From Capnocytophaga canimorsus (GTDB lineage: Bacteria > Bacteroidota > Bacteroidia > Flavobacteriales > Flavobacteriaceae), in the NCBI RefSeq assembly GCF_002302565.1, contig NZ_CP022382.1, positions 1,435,001 to 1,499,000 on the forward strand: a stretch of DNA of 64,000 bases, in the 5' to 3' direction. The notes under the pieces were generated by a model that did no database searches, was not told the DNA's origin, and saw only the letters and a list, made by a program, of their open reading frames with translations. A program made the position numbers and the translations under genes. Shown here in pieces: positions 28,845-35,500 of this stretch. Every line of letters begins with the position of its first letter. Positions within the stretch are counted from its first letter, which is position 1.

Positions 28845-29798
28845 ATGATGAATATTATAAAAGAAGTAGAGGTAAACAATTATCCTGAGGATAACACCCC
28901 CGTTATCAATGTGTTTGATAATGGTACGAGTTTTTTGTTGTTTGAAGAATTTCCTATGGATGAAGAGGAAAATTATTTTTCGGAAGAGGAAAGTGACAAT
29001 TTTGAGCAGATTTTATCCGAACTGATAGGCGTTAAAGTTGCTCAAGAAGACAGAGGGTGTTTTGTTTTAATGACCAATGACCTGCAAAAAATACAACAGG
29101 TAAAGGATTATTTAGAGGGGAAAAAGGTTGTTAAGAACAAAGTGCGGAAGAATCTGAGAGCAAGAGAAATAGATGCTATTATTAAAGAGCAAACCGAAGC
29201 GTTTTTTAAACAAGAAGGTTTTAAGTATGTAAAAAAGAGTATTGGTTATGTAAAGAAAACAAAAGACTATCATATTTCTTATGGTTTTGTACATTGTGAA
29301 TATCACCCTGAATATATGTATGATATTGTACTTTTTGTACAGCTTACAGAAGTAGAAAAAATATTCGGTAAAATAGATGGATTTGGGATTTTAGGACATA
29401 CCTTCGTTTTTGAATTATCTTATTTCTTAGACATAGAATACTGGTTCAACTATAACCCTAAATGGCGTATAAGAACAGAGGAAGATATTCCAGCTTTTAG
29501 TCAGGCGCTAATAGATTCTTATACTAAATATGTAAAAGATTTTATTCCCTTTATTACCCAACCTGAGAATATGCTGAATTTTTTATTAGAGCAGATAGCT
29601 ACAGGGGCAAGATATGCTAATGATGAAAATGTTTTTATAAGGGCTTTAATTTTGATGAAACTTTTAAATTATCCGATAGAAGAAATACAAAAAAGATTAG
29701 CGGAATTTAAGTCTAAATTGGCTAATTATCGGGAAGATTTAAAACAAAGGTATTATAAACAAATGGACGATGTGGTTGCGGGAAATTGGTATGAATGA
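28845..29798 (+). CDS. Unknown cytoplasmic protein at head of the immunity cluster
   Basis: 317 residues, no signal peptide and no membrane segment; very acidic N-terminus. The middle (about residues 110-190) has EAFFKQEGFKYVKKSIGYVKK followed by beta strands ending in YDIVLFVQL, faintly like DUF4304-type proteins that occur among toxin-immunity genes. The C-terminal third is helical. Codon use is strongly AT-rich like the following genes. I assign no function; its position suggests it belongs to the immunity bank. Confidence 0.55.
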   Translation: MMNIIKEVEVNNYPEDNTPVINVFDNGTSFLLFEEFPMDEEENYFSEEESDNFEQILSELIGVKVAQEDRGCFVLMTNDLQKIQQVKDYLEGKKVVKNKVRKNLRAREIDAIIKEQTEAFFKQEGFKYVKKSIGYVKKTKDYHISYGFVHCEYHPEYMYDIVLFVQLTEVEKIFGKIDGFGILGHTFVFELSYFLDIEYWFNYNPKWRIRTEEDIPAFSQALIDSYTKYVKDFIPFITQPENMLNFLLEQIATGARYANDENVFIRALILMKLLNYPIEEIQKRLAEFKSKLANYREDLKQRYYKQMDDVVAGNWYE

Positions 29799-29873
29799 CA
29801 GTATTTTTAAAGACAACTCATACTCCCCATACGATATGGTGCATTGGCAAGGGTAAATTAAAATAAAAACATT

Positions 29874-30296
29874 ATGGAATTTTCACAAACAGAACAAAAG
29901 CTTACCTTGGCGGATATGGATGATTTTGAAAGAAAAATCGGGCTAAAACTTCCGCAAGATTTTAAAGAACACTATCTAAAATTCAACGGAGGCTATCCTT
30001 CTTTTGAGTATGTAAAAGGGCTGAGAAATATTTTTACGATAAATGGTTTTGATTCCATTAAATATGGAGCACTTCCCATAGAAAAACTAATAGACGACTT
30101 TCGAGAAAGTGGTGTGGATTTTAATAATAAAATTCCTTTTGCAAATGATAATGGCGATAATATCTTCTTAATTTCATTAGATGATTCAGATTATGGTAAG
30201 ATTTATATCATTGAAGCCGAATTTTTAGAGGATAAAAATTATATTTTAGTTTCCGAATCTTTTACGGATTTTCTAAATTCGTTCTTTAATGAGTGA
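29874..30296 (+). CDS. SMI1/KNR4-family immunity protein
   Basis: 140 residues. The family opening is clear: LTLADMDDFERKIGLKLPQDF, then HYLKFNGGYPSFEY, then a late IPFANDNGDNIFLISLD. This fold is one of the most common immunity proteins of bacterial polymorphic toxins, binding its cognate toxin in the cytoplasm. No cognate toxin is seen next to it. A fragment of the toxin-junction peptide lies 14 bp after its stop, on the same strand, which fits a cassette left behind by recombination. Confidence 0.82.
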   Translation: MEFSQTEQKLTLADMDDFERKIGLKLPQDFKEHYLKFNGGYPSFEYVKGLRNIFTINGFDSIKYGALPIEKLIDDFRESGVDFNNKIPFANDNGDNIFLISLDDSDYGKIYIIEAEFLEDKNYILVSESFTDFLNSFFNE

Positions 30297-30309
30297 TTTT
30301 TTTGCATAA

Positions 30310-30372
30310 TATCATCAAGAAAAAGTTTATAACTTTGACATCGCTGACAACATCGGTTCAAAAATAAATTAG
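30310..30372 (+). pseudogene. Orphan fragment of polymorphic-toxin junction (VYNFDIADN)
   Basis: In one frame the DNA reads YHQEKVYNFDIADN, then IGSKIN and a stop. VYNF-(D/E)-(I/V)-ADN is the conserved end of HINT/pretoxin regions in Rhs-type polymorphic toxins, just before the variable toxin domain. The bases around it closely match a longer copy at 33152. No start codon or upstream shell exists here, so this is a relic of a displaced toxin tip. Confidence 0.65.
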
Positions 30373-30380
30373 CTATAAAA

Positions 30381-30839
30381 ATGGAAAAATTCAAAGTGAA
30401 AGAATTAGAAAATAAGTTTGAAAACTTTATTTTCAACATAGATGATTATTTGGAAAGTATTCAGAATAAAGCAAAATCGCAAGGTTTAGACTTTGATTTG
30501 AGTATCAAAAGTGTAGATTTGATAGAAAAATATATCGTAAATAACGATATTACTATCGAAAACGATGATTACAACGATTTGTCGGCATATTTAGGAGAAG
30601 TTATTAGACGAAATTTTCAAAATGCACAATGGAAATGCAACTTAGACAAAGAAAATAATTCGCTTTATTATGGTTTTCCTGCGATAGAAGGACACTCAAC
30701 GGAAGGGATATTGTTGTCTCCTTTTCATCTGATAAAAGCATTTATTTTACGCAAAAAAGAAAGACTATTATTGGGAGCTATTGAAAACCAAATAAATCCT
30801 GAATTGATAGATTGGTCTAATTTCCCAACCGAAAAATAG
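30381..30839 (+). CDS. Immunity-like protein, IDD/LGE-family paralogue A
   Basis: 152 residues, cytoplasmic. One of four related genes in a row (see 30899, 31396, 31965). Shared pattern: FIFxIDDxLE near residues 13-22, a helix with LD(F/Y)S(I/L)xS(L/V)xxLExxI, then Y(L/I)GE(V/T)(I/F)R, GxW, and a late (R/K)KK stretch. This copy keeps the tail INPELIDWSNFPTEK, also seen in paralogue B. I do not know a family name. Small, acidic, serially duplicated genes beside SMI1 and SUFU genes are typical of immunity proteins. It starts 8 bp after the junction fragment. Confidence 0.6.
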   Translation: MEKFKVKELENKFENFIFNIDDYLESIQNKAKSQGLDFDLSIKSVDLIEKYIVNNDITIENDDYNDLSAYLGEVIRRNFQNAQWKCNLDKENNSLYYGFPAIEGHSTEGILLSPFHLIKAFILRKKERLLLGAIENQINPELIDWSNFPTEK

Positions 30840-30898
30840 CTTAACCGAATACTTCACAGTTTATTATCTAAATATAGAATAGTCAGTCCGTTATAAAG

Positions 30899-31366
30899 AT
30901 GAAACAAAGATTAAATAAAAAAATAGAGCAAGAAAAATTACAACAATTTATTTTTGAAATAGATGATATTCTTGAAAAGTTTATAGATGAATTAAGTCAA
31001 GAGGGATATGATTTGGATTATACTCTTGAAAGCCTTTCTACTTTAGAGAAGTTTATTCTTAATAAAGACATAACCAACCAAGATGAGCATATAAACATCA
31101 GGACATATTGTTGGATATATTTGGGAGAGACTTTTAGGCGTATTGCCCAAAAAGGAATTTGGGAAGTAAGTATGAATGAAGATAACACAATGAACTATGG
31201 CTTATATGTAATTGCACATTACAATGAAGAAGAAACGGAGTTTGTTCCTATAAGATATATCAAAGCATTTATAATCAAAAAAGAACAAGGTTTTTTAAAA
31301 TCTGTTATTAAAAATCATATCAATCCTGATGTTATTGATTTAGAAAATTTCCCAACCGAAAAATAG
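30899..31366 (+). CDS. Immunity-like protein, IDD/LGE-family paralogue B
   Basis: 155 residues. Second paralogue: FIFEIDDILEKF, LDYTLESLSTLEKFI, YLGETFRR and the tail INPDVIDLENFPTEK. It is only moderately similar to paralogue A, so this duplication is old compared with that of C and D. No signal peptide. Function inferred from neighbours only. Confidence 0.6.
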   Translation: MKQRLNKKIEQEKLQQFIFEIDDILEKFIDELSQEGYDLDYTLESLSTLEKFILNKDITNQDEHINIRTYCWIYLGETFRRIAQKGIWEVSMNEDNTMNYGLYVIAHYNEEETEFVPIRYIKAFIIKKEQGFLKSVIKNHINPDVIDLENFPTEK

Positions 31367-31395
31367 CTTAACCTAATATGTAAAAAGGAAATGTT

Positions 31396-31839
31396 ATGAG
31401 CTACACACAAGATAATTTCCAAGATTGGATTTTTTATATTGATGATAAAATGGACGATTTTACCCAAAATTTCGCCCAACAACATCATCTTATATTGGAT
31501 TATAGTATCCAATCTTTGGATGATTTAGAACAATGGATATTTACCAACTTTGAGAATAATACGCTGTTAATAGAAAATGCAAAACTATTAGATTTATTAA
31601 CGATATATATCGGAGAAACATTTAGAAAGCATATCGGTGGAAAATGGGTTATGGATACCGAAAATAAAAAAAACGCTTACTATATGTTTCCTGTATTATG
31701 GAGTGAAAACTTCAAGGGAGTTATTTATAAATCTCCTAGAACTTATGCTACCGCTTGTATTTCCAGAAAAAAAGGAAATTATATCAGCACGATTTTAAAA
31801 AATAATATGGCAGATATGGGAATTGAAGTTGGGGAGTGA
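31396..31839 (+). CDS. Immunity-like protein, IDD/LGE-family paralogue C
   Basis: 147 residues. First gene of the recent tandem pair: WIFYIDDKMDDF, LDYSIQSLDDLEQWI, YIGETFRKH, and CISRKKGNYISTILKNN. It lacks the FPTEK tail of paralogues A and B. It differs from copy D mainly in one block (about residues 98-112), where C reads LWSENFKGVIYKSPR. Change confined to one patch would fit selection on a binding surface. Confidence 0.62.
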   Translation: MSYTQDNFQDWIFYIDDKMDDFTQNFAQQHHLILDYSIQSLDDLEQWIFTNFENNTLLIENAKLLDLLTIYIGETFRKHIGGKWVMDTENKKNAYYMFPVLWSENFKGVIYKSPRTYATACISRKKGNYISTILKNNMADMGIEVGE

Positions 31840-31964
31840 TTTTTTAATGAGTAAATATTTTTTTAGAACAATGAAGCCAAGTCAATATCAAATCTAATGT
31901 GATAGATTGGTCTGATTTCCCAACCGAAAAACAAATTGACCCAATATGTAAAAAAAGAAATATT

Positions 31965-32408
31965 ATGAGCTACACACAAGATAATTTCCAAGATTGGATT
32001 TTTTATATTGATGATAAAATGGATGATTTTACCCAAAATTTTGCCCAACAACATCATCTTACATTGGATTATAGTATCCAATCTTTGGATGATTTGGAAC
32101 AATGGATATTTACCAACTTTGAGAATAATACGCTGTTGATAGAAAATGCAAAACTATTAGATTTATTAACGATATATATCGGAGAAACATTTAGAAAACA
32201 TATCGGCGGAAAATGGGTTATGGATACCGAAAATAAAAAAAACGCTTACTATATGTTGCCTGTTTTAACAGATAAAAAATATAAAGTAGAAAAATATGTT
32301 GCTCCTTCAACATTTGCTACCGCTTGTATTTCCAGAAAAAAAGGAAATTATATCAGCACGATTTTAAAAAATAATATGGCAGATATGGGAATTGCAATTG
32401 GGGAGTGA
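31965..32408 (+). CDS. Immunity-like protein, IDD/LGE-family paralogue D
   Basis: 147 residues from the ATG at 31965, the exact equivalent of the start of copy C. A longer reading from 31899 would include IDWSDFPTEK, a leftover tail of another paralogue, and is a duplication artefact. Near-identical to C except a variable patch reading LTDKKYKVEKYVAPS and the last residues. Confidence 0.62.
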   Translation: MSYTQDNFQDWIFYIDDKMDDFTQNFAQQHHLTLDYSIQSLDDLEQWIFTNFENNTLLIENAKLLDLLTIYIGETFRKHIGGKWVMDTENKKNAYYMLPVLTDKKYKVEKYVAPSTFATACISRKKGNYISTILKNNMADMGIAIGE

Positions 32409-32440
32409 TTTTTTAATGAGTAAATTATTTTTTTAGAACA

Positions 32441-33001
32441 ATGAAACCAAGTCAATATCAAATTAATTTATTTAAAAAATTGTCCCCAATACTTGGGACA
32501 CAGCCAAAAGTAGAGCTTTATGGTGACGAAACAGGGGATTTTTCTATAAGGATACTCTCTTGTCCTGACCCTGTCGATGAAAAAGTACTTTTTTATAGTA
32601 CATTAGGGTTGTCTGAATTAGCTTCTGAGAATAATCATACAGAAATATTAGCAGCTTCTTATGTTCAGTTTAAAGATTTTTCTAATGTATTAAGCTCTAT
32701 TGCTTTTTTTATTTTGAAAGATAAATGGAAATCAGTAGAAGGAGCTGTTTTCCAAACTTTAATAGAAATGTATTATCCAAATATAGAAATGAAGCATATT
32801 TACTTTACTTCCCCTTTCTTGTGGGAAGATAAATTGGAGGAATTTTCTATAAATGAAGTTAATACTAATTTTTTATTAGCAATTCCCATTTCTAATAATG
32901 AGTTAGAGTATTTAACTCAATATGGAAAAGATGCTTTGGAAGATTTATTTGAGCAAAAGAATATTGATATTTTTGATATTGAAAGAGAATCTGTGTTATA
33001 A
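32441..33001 (+). CDS. SUFU-domain (suppressor-of-fused-like) immunity protein
   Basis: 186 residues. Family pattern visible: YSTLGLSELASE in the first third, then LLAIPISNNELEYLTQYG and a C-terminal LEDLFEQKNIDIFDIERESV, the usual ending of bacterial SUFU-domain proteins. These are predicted immunity factors for polymorphic toxins. It is cytoplasmic, with no signal peptide. The gene start was copied into the tandem duplication upstream. A cognate toxin is not visible in the window. Confidence 0.8.
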   Translation: MKPSQYQINLFKKLSPILGTQPKVELYGDETGDFSIRILSCPDPVDEKVLFYSTLGLSELASENNHTEILAASYVQFKDFSNVLSSIAFFILKDKWKSVEGAVFQTLIEMYYPNIEMKHIYFTSPFLWEDKLEEFSINEVNTNFLLAIPISNNELEYLTQYGKDALEDLFEQKNIDIFDIERESVL

Positions 33002-33009
33002 ATACATAA

Positions 33010-33129
33010 AAAAGAAATAAAAAACCACGCGTGGTTTTATCTAAGACCTAATGTGGTTTTGCTCAAAACCTAATGTGGTTTCACTCAAAACATAGCTATG
33101 TTTTTATTGAAATGTAGTTATGTTTTTTT
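33010..33129. repeat. Hairpin-rich repeat block R1
   Basis: Starts nine bases after the SUFU stop. Contains the perfect palindromes AAAACCACGCGTGGTTTT (33021-33038) and AAAACATAGCTATGTTTT (33087-33104), and two copies of CCTAATGTGGTTT. Nearly the same block recurs at 33716. The first palindrome may end SUFU transcription. Confidence 0.8.
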
Positions 33130-33139
33130 ATAAACATAG

Positions 33140-33310
33140 CGGTTTTACCCTCATTACCAAAAAGTTTATAACTTTGACATCGCCGACAATGAAAATTATT
33201 ATGTTGCCGAAGATTGTATTTTGGTGCATAATGGAATGTACAAGCATTGGATAGTAGTGGCGGTTATTTACTTGATAGTGCATATCCATCTATCCTTAAA
33301 ATTAATCACT
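33140..33310 (+). pseudogene. Remnant of polymorphic-toxin C-terminus (HINT/pretoxin junction)
   Basis: The frame opens after a stop at 33137-33139 and reads HYQKVYNFDIADN, then ENYYVAEDCILVHNG (to 33235). This is the standard end of the HINT/pretoxin region of Rhs-type toxins; the variable toxin domain begins right after LVHN. After HNGMY the same frame becomes hydrophobic and unlike a toxin, while another frame reads LDSSGGYLLDSAYPSILKIN, so the toxin tip seems frameshifted and truncated. There is no start codon and no shell gene upstream. Confidence 0.7.
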
Positions 33311-33679
33311 ATGGAAAAAGAAATAGAATTATTAAAAGCAATTTTGGCTGAAAACTTCAAATATTATAAATATAATGAAGCTGTTAAGAGAGTAATTGTA
33401 ACTTTGGAAAAAGGAAATATTTCTAATGAAATATGGATTAAAATAAAAATTCTTATAAATAATAGATTATTACCAAAAGGGGCAGCCTTTGATTTGGTTG
33501 CTTATGATGCAAATTTACCTCTTAATGAAGATACGGAGCAGGAAGCTTATAGATGGCTAGATTTATTTATTAAGAATGTAGAAAATAAAAATAATATTGT
33601 TGAGTATGGTCAAGAATTAGAAAATAATAAATCCTCCCACAACAGCATCAATGGTAGGGGCTTTACGAAGGAAGAATGA
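33311..33679 (+). CDS. Putative immunity protein following the toxin remnant
   Basis: 122 residues from the ATG at 33311, chosen because upstream in-frame sequence is toxin-junction relic. Helical, acidic, with the pattern RLLPKGAAFDLVAYDANLPL in the middle; no named family. A small acidic gene immediately after a toxin tip is the standard place for the cognate immunity gene. The last residues (NGRGFTKEE) may be a junction artefact, as an alternative frame there (TTASMVGALRRKNER) also looks protein-like. Confidence 0.55.
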   Translation: MEKEIELLKAILAENFKYYKYNEAVKRVIVTLEKGNISNEIWIKIKILINNRLLPKGAAFDLVAYDANLPLNEDTEQEAYRWLDLFIKNVENKNNIVEYGQELENNKSSHNSINGRGFTKEE

Positions 33680-33715
33680 GAGACTCTATCAAGAAAGATT
33701 ATCGCAAATACATTG

Positions 33716-33812
33716 AAAAGAAATAAAAAACCACGCGTAGTTTTATCTAAAACCTAATGTGGTTTCACTCAAAACATAGCTATGTTTTTATTGAAATGTA
33801 GTTATGTTTTTT
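33716..33812. repeat. Hairpin-rich repeat block R2
   Basis: Second copy of block R1, shorter by one CCTAATGTGGTTT unit and with one change in the first palindrome (CCACGCGTAG). R1 and R2 lie in direct orientation and bracket the toxin remnant and the 33311 gene, a possible cassette of about 700 bp. Confidence 0.8.
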
Positions 33813-33872
33813 GAAAAAAGAAAATGAAAATAACATCAAAATAGTCATTATAGCAAACAAAGATTTATAAAA

Positions 33873-34441
33873 ATGAAAAACAGATTTTACCATTTCATAA
33901 TGTTCGTTTTTCCCTTATTGGTTACCATTTTTTTATATCTGTTGTAAAGAAAACAGATTCCAATTTACAGCCTGTCAGAGAAATGGTAGTTGCTGAAAAA
34001 TTGAAAACAAATAAAATAACAATTGATAAACACGCCAGTAAAAGAAGGGTTTATTTTTTCGTTGAAAAACAAAATCAAAAAATAAAATTTGAAAGAAAAT
34101 ATAATGGCTTCGTTACCAATTGGGCAAAAGCGGCAGAATATAAAAAATACGAAAATAACGAGACACAATATTTCTTTGTAGAAAAAAATACACCGTTCAA
34201 CGCCAAGGAAAGTATTCCTTTTTTCGGGCTTAATCAGTCTGAAAAAAATCTTGCCTATTATTGGGATATTTTTCTTTTTTTTAGAGAGAAATATTTTTTT
34301 GCATTGCTATCATTATTTATTGGCTTTATCTTTGGCGGTGGTTATTTGGTTGATAATTCTGGCGGAATTTCTTCAAATAAATCGTTGAGTATTATGTTCT
34401 TCTTAAATATTGTTTATTTGTTGTTTTTAATGATTGGCTGA
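33873..34441 (+). pseudogene. Membrane protein gene interrupted by a poly-T frameshift
   Basis: The ATG at 33873 opens MKNRFYHFIMFVFPLLVT, a first membrane segment, but this frame stops at 33945-33947 shortly after a run of seven T (33928-33934). Shifting frame at this run continues as ISVVKKTDSNLQPVREM and then the long frame from 33983 to 34441, with a soluble part and two more hydrophobic segments near the end. The joined product would be about 190 residues. No family known. It may be a pseudogene, a phase-variable gene or a homopolymer error. Confidence 0.55.
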
Positions 34442-34464
34442 TAACACAGATACATTTTCATATT

Positions 34465-34692
34465 ATGAGAAAAAGGAATAAAAAATATGGGGTTGCAATG
34501 GTCGGTTTTTTGGCAGGTGTAATTTTCTATCTGTTTGGCGTAATGGTGTCCAATTCAGAAGTTTCGTCGGTAGCTCCTACGCTCAGAGAACTATTGCGAA
34601 ACGTGGACTACGTTTTTTTGTTTTTATACGGAATTATAGGCTTTATAACGCTATATATTGTGATAAAAATGTTTAATAAATTGACCCAATAG
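34465..34692 (+). CDS. Small two-helix membrane protein
   Basis: 75 residues: a basic start (MRKRNKKYG), then hydrophobic segments at about 9-27 and 48-68. No family recognised. It starts 23 bp after the frameshifted gene and ends 7 bp before the next, suggesting a run of co-transcribed small membrane proteins. Confidence 0.55.
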   Translation: MRKRNKKYGVAMVGFLAGVIFYLFGVMVSNSEVSSVAPTLRELLRNVDYVFLFLYGIIGFITLYIVIKMFNKLTQ

Positions 34693-34699
34693 ATTAAAG

Positions 34700-35185
34700 A
34701 TGAATATATTTAGCGTTTTATTTGTACTATGTAGCCTGATTACTTTTGGGCTTTGCTTTTTAATCATTGCAAAAATAATTCTTTTGTACAAACAAGCACA
34801 AGGCGATACATCGCCACCTTTTCAAGTGCCTAAGGGGTTTCCGAGATTTAAAAACAAATGGATAGATAGGTTGGTTATCTTACTGATTTTTAATCTTCTT
34901 GGCTTGTCTGTGCTTTTTTCATCGGGGCGGCTTTCTGGTGGGCGTGGCATTCCTTTGGATGTATTTGTTGAAAATATCGGTAATTATTTGATTATTATTA
35001 CTACGATTAATCTGCTGATGTTGAGTTTGATGTATCTTTTTAATAAAACCCAAATGCTTTGGCTTAAAAGACTAAAAATGGCGTGGTATTATGAAGCTAT
35101 TTTATGGGCTGTATTGCTCTTACTGACTTTATATTTAGGGCTTTCTGTGCAAAACAAAATAGAAATACTAATGATGGCAGGTTGA
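34700..35185 (+). CDS. Four-helix membrane protein of unknown function
   Basis: 161 residues with hydrophobic segments at about 2-27, 53-72, 88-112 and 130-150. A Pro-rich loop (SPPFQVPKGFPRFKNKW) separates the first two. No family recognised. The next gene begins four bases after the stop, so the genes are probably translated from one mRNA. Confidence 0.6.
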   Translation: MNIFSVLFVLCSLITFGLCFLIIAKIILLYKQAQGDTSPPFQVPKGFPRFKNKWIDRLVILLIFNLLGLSVLFSSGRLSGGRGIPLDVFVENIGNYLIIITTINLLMLSLMYLFNKTQMLWLKRLKMAWYYEAILWAVLLLLTLYLGLSVQNKIEILMMAG

Positions 35186-35189
35186 TTTT

Positions 35190-35477
35190 ATGAAAGAAGA
35201 TTGTATTTATTTTATAGGAATTACGTTTTATCTATTGGTATTGGCATTGTGTATGATTTTATTTCGTAAGAAAAACATCACAAGCCTTCGATTTCTTTTA
35301 TTATCGGCTTTGTTTTTATTGATGCTCAATATCATATATTGGGTTGCGATAAGGATGTTTACTAATTCGTATGAGGGCGTGCTTTTGGTTTATGCCGCAG
35401 TGGTGCTAAATGTCATCGCCATTCCAACCATAGCCATATTGTCAATGTTAAAACATAAAAAAAAATCAAAAATTTAA
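35190..35477 (+). CDS. Small three-helix membrane protein
   Basis: 95 residues, hydrophobic segments at about 6-24, 31-53 and 62-86, and a basic C-terminus (KHKKKSKI). No family recognised. It follows the previous gene by four bases. Confidence 0.55.
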   Translation: MKEDCIYFIGITFYLLVLALCMILFRKKNITSLRFLLLSALFLLMLNIIYWVAIRMFTNSYEGVLLVYAAVVLNVIAIPTIAILSMLKHKKKSKI

Positions 35478-35489
35478 ACTTTAAAACCC

Positions 35490-35497
35490 TAATTTTG
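35490..35497 (+). promoter_or_regulatory. Candidate -7 element (TAATTTTG)
   Basis: Exact TAnnTTTG match, but only three bases before the ATG at 35501, so a transcript from it would be nearly leaderless. It may be a chance match. Confidence 0.25.
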
Positions 35498-35500
35498 CAT

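Larger units (their letters stand above)
31348..32464. repeat. Tandem duplication, period about 569 bp
   Basis: Unit 1 (31348-31894) and unit 2 (31916-32464) are nearly identical. Each begins in the TTTCCCAACCGAAAA tail of a paralogue A/B-type gene, contains a complete paralogue C/D gene, and ends in the first codons of the SUFU gene (ATGAARCCAAGTCAATATC). At 31873-31894 those SUFU codons are cut off and joined to GATAGATTGG, the tail sequence of an A-type gene, marking the crossover point. Confidence 0.85.

Noticed and set aside
31899..31964. Longer start for paralogue D
   Set aside because: Extra residues are the copied tail of another paralogue; the start at 31965 equals that of copy C.
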